Shown here piece by piece: positions 1 to 6,690 of a stretch of DNA of 7,680 nt. Source of the stretch: Candidatus Rokuibacteriota bacterium (lineage in GTDB: Bacteria; Methylomirabilota; Methylomirabilia; Rokubacteriales; CSP1-6); assembly GCA_016177555.1 (NCBI GenBank), contig JACOVB010000216.1:1-7680 (forward strand), in the 5' to 3' direction. Under the pieces are notes generated by a model that worked only from the letters and a program-made list of their open reading frames with translations, did not search any database and was not told the DNA's origin. Position numbers and translations under genes: made by a program. Within the stretch, counting starts at the first letter, position 1; every line of letters starts with the position of its first letter.

Positions 1-1077
1 CGGCACGTGGGTCCGGGCGCGCTTCCAGAACAGCACGAGCGGGACCAGGCTGTTGCAGAAGTACTGCAGCCAGAACGACCAGGCGTACTGCCGGGTGGCT
101 TTCGCGAACAGCGACGCCTTCTCGAAATGCTCGCCGCTGTACCAGGCCGTGAACGCCTCGCAGACGTAGAAATAGGTCAGCACGAGGCTCGTGACCAGGA
201 TGAGCTTGGCCATGGCGTCCAGGTGCTTGTCCGTGATGTAGGTGTACCAGTCGAAGACGTAGCGCATGGGCAGGATCAGGATCAGCACCATGGCGAAGCC
301 GGAGAAGATGGCCCCGTCCACGAAGAAGGGGGCGAAGAGCGTCGAGTGCCAGCCCGGCACCAGCGCCATGGCGAAGTCGAAGGACACCACGCTGTGCACC
401 GACAGCACCAGCGGCGTCGCCAGGGCGGCGAAGAGGCCGTAGGCGCGGCGGTAGTGCCGCCACTGGGAGTCCGATCCCTCCCAGCCGAGGGAGAGCACCG
501 CATAGATCCGCTTCTTGACCCCCGTGGCGCTGTCGCGCAGGGCGGCGAGGTCGGGCACGAGCCCGATGATGAAGAACACCAGGCTGATGGTCAGGTAAGT
601 CGAGATCGCGAAGACGTCCCAGACCAGCGGCGACTTGAAGTTGGGCCAGAGGTAGCGCTGGTTCGGGTAGGGCATCAGCCAGTAGGCGAACCACATGCGC
701 CCGGCGTGGATGAGCGGGAAGAGTCCCGCGGTCATGACGGCGAAGATCGTCATGGCCTCCGCGGCGCGGTAGATCGAGGTCCGCCACTTCGCGCGAAAGA
801 GGTACAGGACGGCCGAGATCAGCGTGCCGGCGTGCCCGATACCGATCCAGAACACAAAGGTGGTGATGTACATGGCCCACATCTGGGGGGACCGCTTGCC
901 GGCGGCGCCCATGCCCACGTAGATCTGCCACGTCCACGCGGCGAAGCCCGCCGCCAGCGTGAGCCCCACCAGGCACATCCAGGCGAAGTACGTGTTGCCG
1001 GGCATGCCGACGGTGCGGATGACGTCGCGGTTGACGTCGGCCCAGGTGGGATCCGAGGTCCGAGTCTGGAGGCTCAT
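1..1077 (-). CDS. actC: ActC-like NrfD-family integral membrane subunit of alternative complex III, 3' end outside the window
   Basis: Polytopic membrane subunit that should bind quinol and pass electrons to the ActB iron-sulfur chain. I translated it directly from the minus strand: 359 codons are visible with no stop, so the C-terminus lies beyond the left edge (family members are roughly 450 residues or more). The N-terminus carries a W-A-D-V-N-R-D-V-I-R stretch typical of ActC/NrfD proteins. Hydrophobic segments follow at about residues 30-50 and 66-94, the latter containing a conserved-looking I-G-H-A-G-T-L with His82, and several more come after. The ATG at 1077-1075 overlaps the actB TGA (1076-1074) as ATGA, which implies translational coupling. 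A GAAGGG lies about 9 bases upstream of the ATG. The pairing with an ActB-like gene is what favours ActC over other NrfD proteins such as those of polysulfide or DMSO reductases. Confidence 0.85.
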   Translation of the reverse strand, partial: MSLQTRTSDPTWADVNRDVIRTVGMPGNTYFAWMCLVGLTLAAGFAAWTWQIYVGMGAAGKRSPQMWAMYITTFVFWIGIGHAGTLISAVLYLFRAKWRTSIYRAAEAMTIFAVMTAGLFPLIHAGRMWFAYWLMPYPNQRYLWPNFKSPLVWDVFAISTYLTISLVFFIIGLVPDLAALRDSATGVKKRIYAVLSLGWEGSDSQWRHYRRAYGLFAALATPLVLSVHSVVSFDFAMALVPGWHSTLFAPFFVDGAIFSGFAMVLILILPMRYVFDWYTYITDKHLDAMAKLILVTSLVLTYFYVCEAFTAWYSGEHFEKASLFAKATRQYAWSFWLQYFCNSLVPLVLFWKRARTHVP

Positions 1078-4058
1078 GCCTTGTGGCCCTTCGCCGGCGG
1101 TAGCCCGGACTCCCGGACGACCTTTCTCAGGTACGTCACCGCCGGCTGCGTGCCGAGCTCCTCCAGCACGTGGTAGCCCCGCGGCGACCGGGAGAGTCTG
1201 GATACCGCCGCGCGGTCGTCCTTGAGATCGCCGAAGGTGATGGCCTGGGTCGGGCAGGTCTCCTGGCAAGCCGTCCGGATGTCGCCGTCCCGGACCGGCC
1301 GGCCCGCGTCCCTGGCCGCGTCCTTCCCGTGGATGATGCGCTGGACGCACATGGTGCACTTCTCCATGACGCCCAGCTGCCTCACCGTGACCTCGGGGTT
1401 GAGCTGCAGATCCAGCGGCGACGGGAACGTGTAGTAGAACCAGTTGAAGCGCCGCACGTGGTACGGGCAGTTGTTGCCGCAGTAGCGGGTGCCGACGCAG
1501 CGGTTGTAGATCTGCCCGTTGAGCCCCTCCTGGGTGTGGTAGGCCGCGTAGACCGGGCAAACCGGCTCGCAGGGCGCCACGCCGCAGTGCTGGCAGAACA
1601 TCGGGAGGAAGATGTTCTCGGGGTGGCTCGCCTGGCCTTCCTCCCAGCGCTCGAGCCGCAGCCAGTGCTGGTCGCGGCCGTAGGCCACCTGCTCCTTGCC
1701 GACCACCGGCACGTTGTTCTCGGCCACGCAGGCGACGACGCAGGCCTGGCAGCCGATGCACGTGTCGAGGTCCACCGTCATCCCCCAGCGGTGCTCGGGG
1801 TACTTGACGGGCGGGTACATGCTCGGGTGGCTCGCCTGCTCCGGGGGCCGCCCGCGCAATTCCATCTCCTTGGCCGCGGCGAGGAACACGTGCTGGGCGA
1901 TCTCGCGGTCGTCCTGGTCGTGCGTGGACTGCGGGATCGCCAGCGCGCGGCGCGCGCCCGTCCTGGCGAGGTCCACCATCACGGCCAGGTGGGGCAGGCC
2001 TCCGGAGGCGGCCTCCGGCGTCCCGCCCAGGAGCCGCATCGGGTTGGCGCCGGCATTGAGGCCGCGCTGCTTCGCGTAACGGCCGCCGTACTCGTGCCCC
2101 TGCCCCATGGCGACCGCCACGGCGCCCGGATGGAGCGACTCCGATGGGTACGCGGGCAGCTCGATCTTCCCGTGGGGCGACGTGAGCGCCACCAGATCAC
2201 CCCGACTCACCCCGAGCGTCCTGGCGGTCTCGGCCGGGATCTCCACCCAGCCGTCCCAGGTGACCTGCGTCATGCTGTCAGGCGCCTCCTGCAGCCACGG
2301 GCTGTCGGCGCCGCGCCCATCGAAGAAGCGATGGGACGGGTACACGAGCAGCGCATGCGATCCCGAGCCCTCGAGTTTCGCGGGCTCGGCCTTGAGGCGC
2401 GCGGCCTCCGGTCTGAGCGCCACCGCTGGCGGCGGCGCCTGCCTGAAGACCCCGCCCTTGCGGAGCGACTGCTCCCAGAAGGAGGCGACGTCCTTGTCGC
2501 GGCCGGCCTGCTTGGCCAGCGCCTTCCACTGTTCCTTGACGAGATCCTCGACGCTCGCCCAGGGGAGGGGACCCTTGCCCTGCTCGCTGCCGAGGGCCTG
2601 GCGGCCCAGTGACAAGAGGATGTCGCCCGTGCTCTTGCCCTCCACCGGCTTCCCATCGATCTCCACGGGGCCCATGGTCGGCTGCATGAGCCCGACCACG
2701 CCCTCCTCGGCGGCGTAATCGCCCCACGACTCGAGCCAGTGCAGCACGGGCAGCACGACATGCGCCTTTGCGGTCGTCTCGGTGGGGCGGCCGGCCAGGC
2801 TCACCACCAGCGGCACCTTGGCCAGGGCCTCGGCAAATCCGGACTTGGCGGGCATGCTGTAGACGGGGTTCACGTCCCCGAGCACCAGAACCTCGATCTC
2901 GCCCTTCGCCATGGCCTGGGTGAGCGCGACCATGTCGGCATACGGGCTCGCCGTGCCGGCGACGGAATCGCTGCCGAACCGGATGCGCGTGCCGACGGCC
3001 CCGACGGCGGCGTTGAGCAGGTTGATCGCGACCTGGGTGTCGGTGGCGTTGCCGCCCGAGACGCCGATCCCGCCGCCGATGGCCAAGCCCCCCCTGGAGG
3101 CCGCGAAGTCGTGGGCGATCTGCTTGATGGTGGCGGCCTCCACCCCGGACGCCGCGGCAATGGCGGCCACTTCCACCCCTTGCACTGCGGCGCCCAGCGT
3201 CTTCGCGTCGGCCCCCGGCACCTGGAGCCCTTCCATCAGGATCACCTTGAGCATGCCGAGCGCGAGGAGCGCTTCCGTCCCGGGGGTGTTCCGCACCCAC
3301 TGGTCGGCATTGGCGCCCGTCATGGATAGCCGCGGCTCCACGTGGACGAACGTGCCCGCCCGTCCGTGCGCGAAGGCGTGCATCCGCGAGAAGTCCGACG
3401 CATGCCCCACCGGCGAGAGCCACGTCTCGAGGAAGTCGGCGCCGAAGGAGACGAGATAGGTGGCGTCTCCGATGGCGTAGTCCGGGATCGCGTCTCGCCC
3501 GAAGGCGATCCGGTTCCCGGCGCGGAGGGCCTCGTAGCCGATGGGCTCGTAGGCGACGCGGGCGCGCGCGCCCAGCGCCCGGGTCCACTCGTCCATGAGC
3601 CGGGCGAGGCTGCCCGCCTCAAGCCCGCTCACGACGGCGATCCTGCTCCCCTGGCGCGCCTTGGCGAGCGCCGAGAGCTTGTCCACGACCGGCTTCTCGG
3701 CGTCCTCCCACCTGGCGGCCTTGCCTCCCACGAGGGCGCCGCGGAAACGGTCGGGATGGTAGAGCCCCTGCAGCGCCGCATGCCCGCGGATGCAGAGGGC
3801 GCCGGCATTGACGGGGTGATCGGGGTTGCCCTCGAGCTTGATCACGCGGCCGTCCCGGTTCTTGGCGACGACGCCGCAGCCGGCGGGGCACTCGCGGCAG
3901 ACGGTCGAGAAGTAGGCGGCGATCCCGGGGACGATGTTCTCCGGGGGCGAGACGTACGGCAGGAGCGTTTCCGCCGCCTGGCCGCAGCCGCCCGCCGCCG
4001 TGGCGGCACCCGATGCGGCCACGATCTTGAAGAACGACCGCCGATCAATCCCGCTCAT
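1074..4058 (-). CDS. actB: ActB-like Tat-exported fusion: molybdopterin-oxidoreductase-like domain plus four-cluster ferredoxin domain
   Basis: Extracytoplasmic iron-sulfur subunit of an alternative-complex-III-type quinol oxidoreductase, 994 residues. Residues 5-11 (D-R-R-S-F-F-K) are a twin-arginine motif followed by an Ala-rich segment ending A-A-G-G-C (Cys25), a lipobox-like site that could anchor the protein by lipid. Residues about 45-640 resemble the MopB fold. Cys54, Cys57, Cys61 and Cys89 form C-x2-C-x3-C-x27-C, the N-terminal [4Fe-4S] pattern of molybdopterin oxidoreductases. From about residue 755 comes a ferredoxin-like part with cysteine groups C-I-G-C-Q-A-C-x3-C, C-Q-H-C-x4-C-x3-C-P, C-V-G-T-R-Y-C-x3-C-P and C-T-M-C paired with C-Q-E-T-C-P, enough for four clusters. 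I chose the ATG at 4058 because GGAG lies 5 bases upstream and the Tat motif follows at once. The frame is open 11 codons further to a GTG at 4091, but those codons are the tail of the decayed cytochrome gene. A related PsrA/MopB-type complex is the main alternative. Confidence 0.85.
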   Translation of the reverse strand: MSGIDRRSFFKIVAASGAATAAGGCGQAAETLLPYVSPPENIVPGIAAYFSTVCRECPAGCGVVAKNRDGRVIKLEGNPDHPVNAGALCIRGHAALQGLYHPDRFRGALVGGKAARWEDAEKPVVDKLSALAKARQGSRIAVVSGLEAGSLARLMDEWTRALGARARVAYEPIGYEALRAGNRIAFGRDAIPDYAIGDATYLVSFGADFLETWLSPVGHASDFSRMHAFAHGRAGTFVHVEPRLSMTGANADQWVRNTPGTEALLALGMLKVILMEGLQVPGADAKTLGAAVQGVEVAAIAAASGVEAATIKQIAHDFAASRGGLAIGGGIGVSGGNATDTQVAINLLNAAVGAVGTRIRFGSDSVAGTASPYADMVALTQAMAKGEIEVLVLGDVNPVYSMPAKSGFAEALAKVPLVVSLAGRPTETTAKAHVVLPVLHWLESWGDYAAEEGVVGLMQPTMGPVEIDGKPVEGKSTGDILLSLGRQALGSEQGKGPLPWASVEDLVKEQWKALAKQAGRDKDVASFWEQSLRKGGVFRQAPPPAVALRPEAARLKAEPAKLEGSGSHALLVYPSHRFFDGRGADSPWLQEAPDSMTQVTWDGWVEIPAETARTLGVSRGDLVALTSPHGKIELPAYPSESLHPGAVAVAMGQGHEYGGRYAKQRGLNAGANPMRLLGGTPEAASGGLPHLAVMVDLARTGARRALAIPQSTHDQDDREIAQHVFLAAAKEMELRGRPPEQASHPSMYPPVKYPEHRWGMTVDLDTCIGCQACVVACVAENNVPVVGKEQVAYGRDQHWLRLERWEEGQASHPENIFLPMFCQHCGVAPCEPVCPVYAAYHTQEGLNGQIYNRCVGTRYCGNNCPYHVRRFNWFYYTFPSPLDLQLNPEVTVRQLGVMEKCTMCVQRIIHGKDAARDAGRPVRDGDIRTACQETCPTQAITFGDLKDDRAAVSRLSRSPRGYHVLEELGTQPAVTYLRKVVRESGLPPAKGHKA

Positions 4059-4281
4059 CGTGTCTCCGTCTCTCAAGCGGTGACAGTCCACACGCCAGCC
4101 CCTGGGTCAGCGCACGAGGCGCGGGCGCGAGGCTCGCGAGGTTCACGAGATCGTTGACCGGGCGCTGCCCGGTCCTGGCGAAGACCACGGCCATCGTCTC
4201 AACAGGGCCATGGCATGTCTGGCACGTCGCTCCTGCCTGGATCCGGGTCTTGTGGGGGACGCTGACGTGCTCCGGCACCAT
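4059..4281 (-). pseudogene. Decayed 3' fragment of a multiheme cytochrome c (actA-like)
   Basis: Remnant of the cytochrome subunit that normally precedes actB. An open frame from an ATG at 4281 gives P-E-H-V-x3-P-H-K-T-R and then the heme motif C-Q-T-C-H (4224-4210) and G-P-V-E-T-M, which resembles the C-terminal half of ActA-like multiheme cytochromes. Only one intact CxxCH remains; ActA normally has five. Around 4098-4101 an extra base shifts the frame. In the other frame the sequence reads W-R-V-D-C-H-R-L-R-D (4097 leftward), matching the usual last heme motif W-C-x-x-C-H but with Arg in place of the first Cys. The position after H-K-T, normally a ligand-type His (H-x2-H), is Arg. No ribosome binding site precedes the ATG, a TGA closes the frame about 50 bases further upstream, and no signal peptide or earlier hemes exist. 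The frame at 4281 technically runs to 4045, ending inside actB in another frame. A real but shortened monoheme protein is possible but unlikely. Confidence 0.75.
4064..4067 (-). promoter_or_regulatory. Ribosome binding site deciding the actB start
   Basis: GGAG is followed by a 5-base spacer and the ATG at 4058. It supports that start over the in-frame GTG at 4091, which has no such site and whose first codons spell the broken last heme motif of the cytochrome remnant. Confidence 0.6.
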
Positions 4282-4346
4282 GTATGTGCATCTGGAACTC
4301 CGGACGACCGGCTTACGCGGTCACTCGCCCAGGCAACCTTGCGAAC

Positions 4347-4374
4347 CCTATCACGCGGGAAAACTTAGTGTCAA
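4347..4374 (-). promoter_or_regulatory. Possible sigma70-type promoter of the act operon
   Basis: On the minus strand, a perfect TTGACA (4374-4369) is followed by a 16-base spacer and GATAGG (4352-4347), a weak -10 with only three consensus positions. It lies in the 106-base gap between the hemL stop and the cytochrome remnant, the only gene-free stretch of the window and noticeably less GC-rich than the rest. If used, it would drive the decayed cytochrome fragment, actB and actC. The poor -10 element keeps confidence modest. Confidence 0.35.
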
Positions 4375-4387
4375 TACGCTTCGAGCG

Positions 4388-5629
4388 TCAGACGAGGAAC
4401 GCCATGGCCTCGCGGCAGGCCTGCTCCACCTGAGCCAGATCCTCCTCGGTGTGCGCCAGCGAGACGAAGGCCGCCTCGAACTGCGAAGGGGCGAGGAAGA
4501 CGCCGCGATCGAGCATGGCGTGGAAGTAGCGGGCGTAGCGCGCCGTGTCCGCGCGCTTGGCGGAGGCGTAATCCGTCACGGGGCCCTCGGTGAAGAAGCC
4601 GGTGAGCATGGAGCCGACGCGGTTCACCGTGACCGGCACCCGCGAGGCGGCCGCGGCTTCCCTGATTCCCCGCTCGAGCCGCGCGCCGAGCCGATCGAGC
4701 CGCTCGTACACCGACGGGTCCTGGAGCGCTCGCAGCGTCGCGAGCCCGGCCGCCACCGCCAGCGGGTTGCCCGAGAGCGTGCCTGCCTGGTACACGCCGC
4801 CCAGCGGCGACACCCGGCTCATCAGCTCGCGCGATCCGCCATAGGCGCCCACGGGCAGCCCGCCGCCGATGATCTTGCCGAGGCAGGTGAGGTCGGGACG
4901 CACCCCGTAGCGCGCCTGGGCCCCGCCGTACGCCACCCGGAAGCCCGTGATGACCTCGTCGAAGAGGAGGAGGGCGCCGTGCCGGGTGCAGATCTCGCGA
5001 AGCCCCTGGAGGTAGCCGGGCGCTGGCGGGACCACGCCCATGTTGCCGGCCACAGGCTCCACCACGACCGCCGCCACCTCGCGGCCCCGCTCCGTCATCA
5101 CCCGCTCGACGGCCGGGAGATCGTTGAACGGTAGCGCGACCGTGAGCGCCGCCAGCGCCTGCGGCACACCCAGCGAATCCGGCACACCGAAGGTGGCGCC
5201 GCCGGACCCCGCCTTGACGAGGAGGCTGTCGGCGTGGCCGTGATAGCAGCCGTCGAACTTGATGATCACGTCCCGCCCGGTGACCCCGCGGGCCAGGCGA
5301 ATGGCGCTCATGGCGGCTTCCGTCCCCGAGGAGACGAGCCGCACCATCTCCATGGAGGGCACGGCGCGGCTGAGGCACTCCGCCATCTCCACCTCGGCGC
5401 CCGTGGGAGCTCCGTAACTCGTGCCCCGGCGCCCGGCGACCGCCAGCGCCTCGACAACCGCGGGCGCGGCGTGGCCGAGGATCAGCGGACCCCAGGAGCC
5501 GAGGAAGTCGATGTAGCCGCGGCCGTCCACGTCCACGATCCGTGCGCCCTCGGCGCGCGCCACGAAGAAGGGCGAACCGCCGACGCCGCGGAAGGCCCGC
5601 ACGGGGCTGTTGACTCCTCCGGGGATCAC
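4388..5629 (-). CDS. hemL: Glutamate-1-semialdehyde 2,1-aminomutase (C5-pathway heme synthesis)
   Basis: PLP enzyme converting glutamate-1-semialdehyde to 5-aminolevulinate, a cytosolic first-stage step of tetrapyrrole synthesis. Counting from the GTG at 5629, it begins [13 protein letters not shown], a family signature. It continues with S-S-G-T-E-A-A (about 100-106, phosphate binding), [10 protein letters not shown], the F-D-E-V-I-T-G-F-R segment with Asp224 (pyridine nitrogen), and C-L-G-K-I-I-G-G-G with the PLP lysine Lys252. At 413 codons it is slightly shorter than the usual 425-430. The missing part is visible upstream in the same frame: [10 protein letters not shown] (5659-5630) precedes the GTG and matches the normal N-terminus. 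The native start has been lost at the edge of the 66-bp repeat array. Possible real starts are a CTG at 5650, the GTG at 5629 (overlapping the upstream TGA as GTGA), or an unusual start further up in the open repeat frame. The function is certain; the start is not. Confidence 0.95.
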   Translation of the reverse strand: MIPGGVNSPVRAFRGVGGSPFFVARAEGARIVDVDGRGYIDFLGSWGPLILGHAAPAVVEALAVAGRRGTSYGAPTGAEVEMAECLSRAVPSMEMVRLVSSGTEAAMSAIRLARGVTGRDVIIKFDGCYHGHADSLLVKAGSGGATFGVPDSLGVPQALAALTVALPFNDLPAVERVMTERGREVAAVVVEPVAGNMGVVPPAPGYLQGLREICTRHGALLLFDEVITGFRVAYGGAQARYGVRPDLTCLGKIIGGGLPVGAYGGSRELMSRVSPLGGVYQAGTLSGNPLAVAAGLATLRALQDPSVYERLDRLGARLERGIREAAAASRVPVTVNRVGSMLTGFFTEGPVTDYASAKRADTARYARYFHAMLDRGVFLAPSQFEAAFVSLAHTEEDLAQVEQACREAMAFLV

Positions 5630-6357
5630 CCGCTGCGCGCTCTCGAACAGTTTATCCGACTTCGCGCCTGCGGCGGGCTGTTCGGGACGCCTGACTGTGG
5701 AGGATCTCGGGTTGCGGTTCGGCCTCTTCGCGCCTGCGGCGGACTGTTCGGGACGGCTGACGGTCGAGGATTTCGGGTTGCGGTTCGGCCTCTTCGCGCC
5801 TGCGGCGGCCTGTTCGGGACGGCTGACTGTCGAGGATTTCGGGTTGCGGTTCGGCCTCTTCGCGCCTGCGGCGCTAATCGGGCACTCACCTGGGCTGGGA
5901 AGTCGGCCGGGACGAAGTCGCGGCGGGTGGGCTCCCAGGCGAAGGCGCCGGCGCCCGCCGCCTTCCCCTCCACGACGGAAAGGACCACGTAGACGGCGTC
6001 CGGGTAGGCCGGCTCCCCGTTGATCAGCGCGTTGCGCTTGTCGGTGTCGGAGAAGTACGCGCCCGTGTCGATGTGGGAGTGGTAGATGGTGGCCACGCGG
6101 TACCCCCCCGCCTCTCGGCGTCCAATGGTGAGGAGATCTCTCGGGTCGATGTAGTAGGCGGTCCGGGCATCACGAGGGTGCCGGGCCGGGTCCTTCGTGT
6201 GCAGCTCGTCCTGGATGTTGCGGCACGGCAGGAGCAAGCGATCCTCGGGTCGCGAGGGCCGGATCAGGAGGACGCCACAGCACTCGGCCGGGTACTCGGC
6301 AAGCGCCTGCGCCTGGACCTGGGTGAGCTCCTCCGGCGTCAGGATGACGCGGCTCAG
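5626..6357 (-). CDS. mec: Mec-type JAMM/MPN+ metallopeptidase with a repeat-derived C-terminal extension
   Basis: Zinc isopeptidase expected to act on the CysO sulfur carrier, by cleaving cysteine from CysO-Cys or by trimming the CysO tail. With the CTG at 6357 as residue 1, the JAMM residues are Glu25 ([10 protein letters not shown]), His93 and His95 (Y-H-S-H), Ser103 and Asp106, that is H-x-H-x7-S-x2-D. The catalytic domain ends near residue 160, the usual family length of about 140-150. Some 80 further residues are Arg/Pro/Ser-rich and come from three 66-bp repeats (22 residues each, [10 protein letters not shown] type) plus a read-through of the hemL 5' end, so the native stop appears lost. 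The start is uncertain. No ATG or GTG lies near the homologous start; the CTG one base after the cysO stop has GAGGG 6 bases upstream. A TTG at 6414 inside cysO would add 19 residues but has no ribosome binding site. Confidence 0.85.
   Translation of the reverse strand: MSRVILTPEELTQVQAQALAEYPAECCGVLLIRPSRPEDRLLLPCRNIQDELHTKDPARHPRDARTAYYIDPRDLLTIGRREAGGYRVATIYHSHIDTGAYFSDTDKRNALINGEPAYPDAVYVVLSVVEGKAAGAGAFAWEPTRRDFVPADFPAQVSARLAPQARRGRTATRNPRQSAVPNRPPQARRGRTATRNPRPSAVPNSPPQARRGRTATRDPPQSGVPNSPPQARSRINCSRARSG
5661..5873. repeat. 66-bp tandem repeat array, three full copies plus a 15-base partial copy
   Basis: Copies start at 5661, 5727 and 5793, with a truncated fourth at 5859-5873; each begins TTCGCGCCTGCGGCG. 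I count 2 differences between copies two and three, 5 between one and two, and 4 between one and three, so the last duplication was probably of the second and third copies. The unit length is a multiple of three. By my reading it has no stop in any minus-strand frame or in two of the three plus-strand frames; the third plus frame meets a TGA in every copy. One side joins the end of the JAMM domain, the other joins the codons for the hemL N-terminus exactly where an ATG would be expected. No inverted repeats or transposase are visible. Confidence 0.95.
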
Positions 6358-6358
6358 C

Positions 6359-6676
6359 TCAGTCCCTCGTCGAGGGCGTGCCGCCCCCGGCGAGGGCCGG
6401 CCCGCCCCCGGCAAGGGCCGGAATGATGGAGACCTCGTCGCCGTCCTTCAGCGACGTCGCGAGCCCCGCGAGGGACTCGATGGCCTCGCTGTTCACGTAG
6501 ATGTTCACGTGGTGGTGCACCTGGCCCTGCTCATTCCTGACGAGGCCCCGCAGGCCCTCGAACCGCGCCTCCAGCCCATCGAGCAGTCCCCGCACGTCGG
6601 GCGCGTCGAGCGACACCAGGTCCTTGTTGTTGGTGGCCCTGCGGAAAGGCGTCGGGATGTAGACGTTCACGTTCAT
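6359..6676 (-). CDS. cysO: CysO-type ubiquitin-like sulfur carrier with a C-terminal tail beyond the Gly-Gly
   Basis: Small beta-grasp (ThiS/MoaD superfamily) protein that carries sulfur as a C-terminal thiocarboxylate for cysteine synthesis in the cytosol. It starts M-N-V-N-V-Y-I-P-T-P-F-R and contains H-H-H-V-N-I-Y-V-N and L-K-D-G-D-E-V-S-I-I-P-A-L-A-G-G, matching mycobacterial CysO closely in order and spacing. The family ends at the di-glycine; here that is Gly90-Gly91, equal to the usual length of about 90 residues. A further 14 residues follow: G, a second P-A-L-A-G-G-G, then T-P-S-T-R-D. Unprocessed, this protein should not be adenylated at the conserved di-glycine, so removal of the tail is implied if it works in the usual way. 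The adjacent JAMM gene is the obvious candidate peptidase. The ATG at 6676 was chosen because AAGGGAG (6690-6684) lies 7 bases upstream and overlaps the cysK stop; an in-frame upstream TTG/GTG extension would run back inside cysK. Confidence 0.9.
   Translation of the reverse strand: MNVNVYIPTPFRRATNNKDLVSLDAPDVRGLLDGLEARFEGLRGLVRNEQGQVHHHVNIYVNSEAIESLAGLATSLKDGDEVSIIPALAGGGPALAGGGTPSTRD
6380..6421 (-). repeat. 21-bp tandem duplication at the cysO 3' end
   Basis: Two 21-base units (6421-6401 and 6400-6380) differ at two bases and both encode P-A-L-A-G-G-G. The first is the conserved carrier terminus; the second is its copy. The duplication explains how the protein came to run past its di-glycine, and it leaves a second potential Gly-Gly terminus at residues 97-99. 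Confidence 0.85.
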
Positions 6677-6683
6677 CGGCGGA

Positions 6684-6690
6684 CTCCCTT
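6684..6690 (-). promoter_or_regulatory. Ribosome binding site of cysO
   Basis: AAGGGAG followed by a 7-base spacer and the ATG at 6676. Its first base is the last base of the cysK stop codon TGA (6692-6690), so the two genes are tightly packed and probably co-transcribed. Confidence 0.7.

Noticed and set aside
7..2612. Long plus-strand open frames of 389 and 480 codons
   Set aside because: They lie antisense to actC and actB, encode low-complexity Arg/Gly/His/Val-rich sequence with no recognisable motif, and are the usual shadow of GC-rich codon use.
4376..4388. Hairpin ACGCT-TCG-AGCGT as a hemL terminator
   Set aside because: The stem is only 5 base pairs, it overlaps the hemL stop, and no T-run follows on the minus strand.
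4154..5134. 326-codon plus-strand frame opposite hemL and the intergenic gap
   Set aside because: It is antisense to a clear hemL, runs through the hemL stop and the intergenic region, and shows no protein-like composition.
5661..5873. CRISPR array
   Set aside because: The copies are directly adjacent 66-base tandem units with no variable spacers between repeats.
5234..6023. Plus-strand frames containing 22-residue repeats (R-A-C-G-G-L-F-G type and L-F-A-P-A-A type)
   Set aside because: The periodicity comes only from the 66-bp DNA repeat. The flanks are antisense to hemL and mec, and no family resemblance is visible.
6359..6676. Assignment as MoaD or ThiS for molybdopterin or thiamine synthesis
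   Set aside because: The order and spacing of motifs and the neighbours (cysteine synthase and JAMM peptidase) match CysO better, and no moa or thi genes are nearby.
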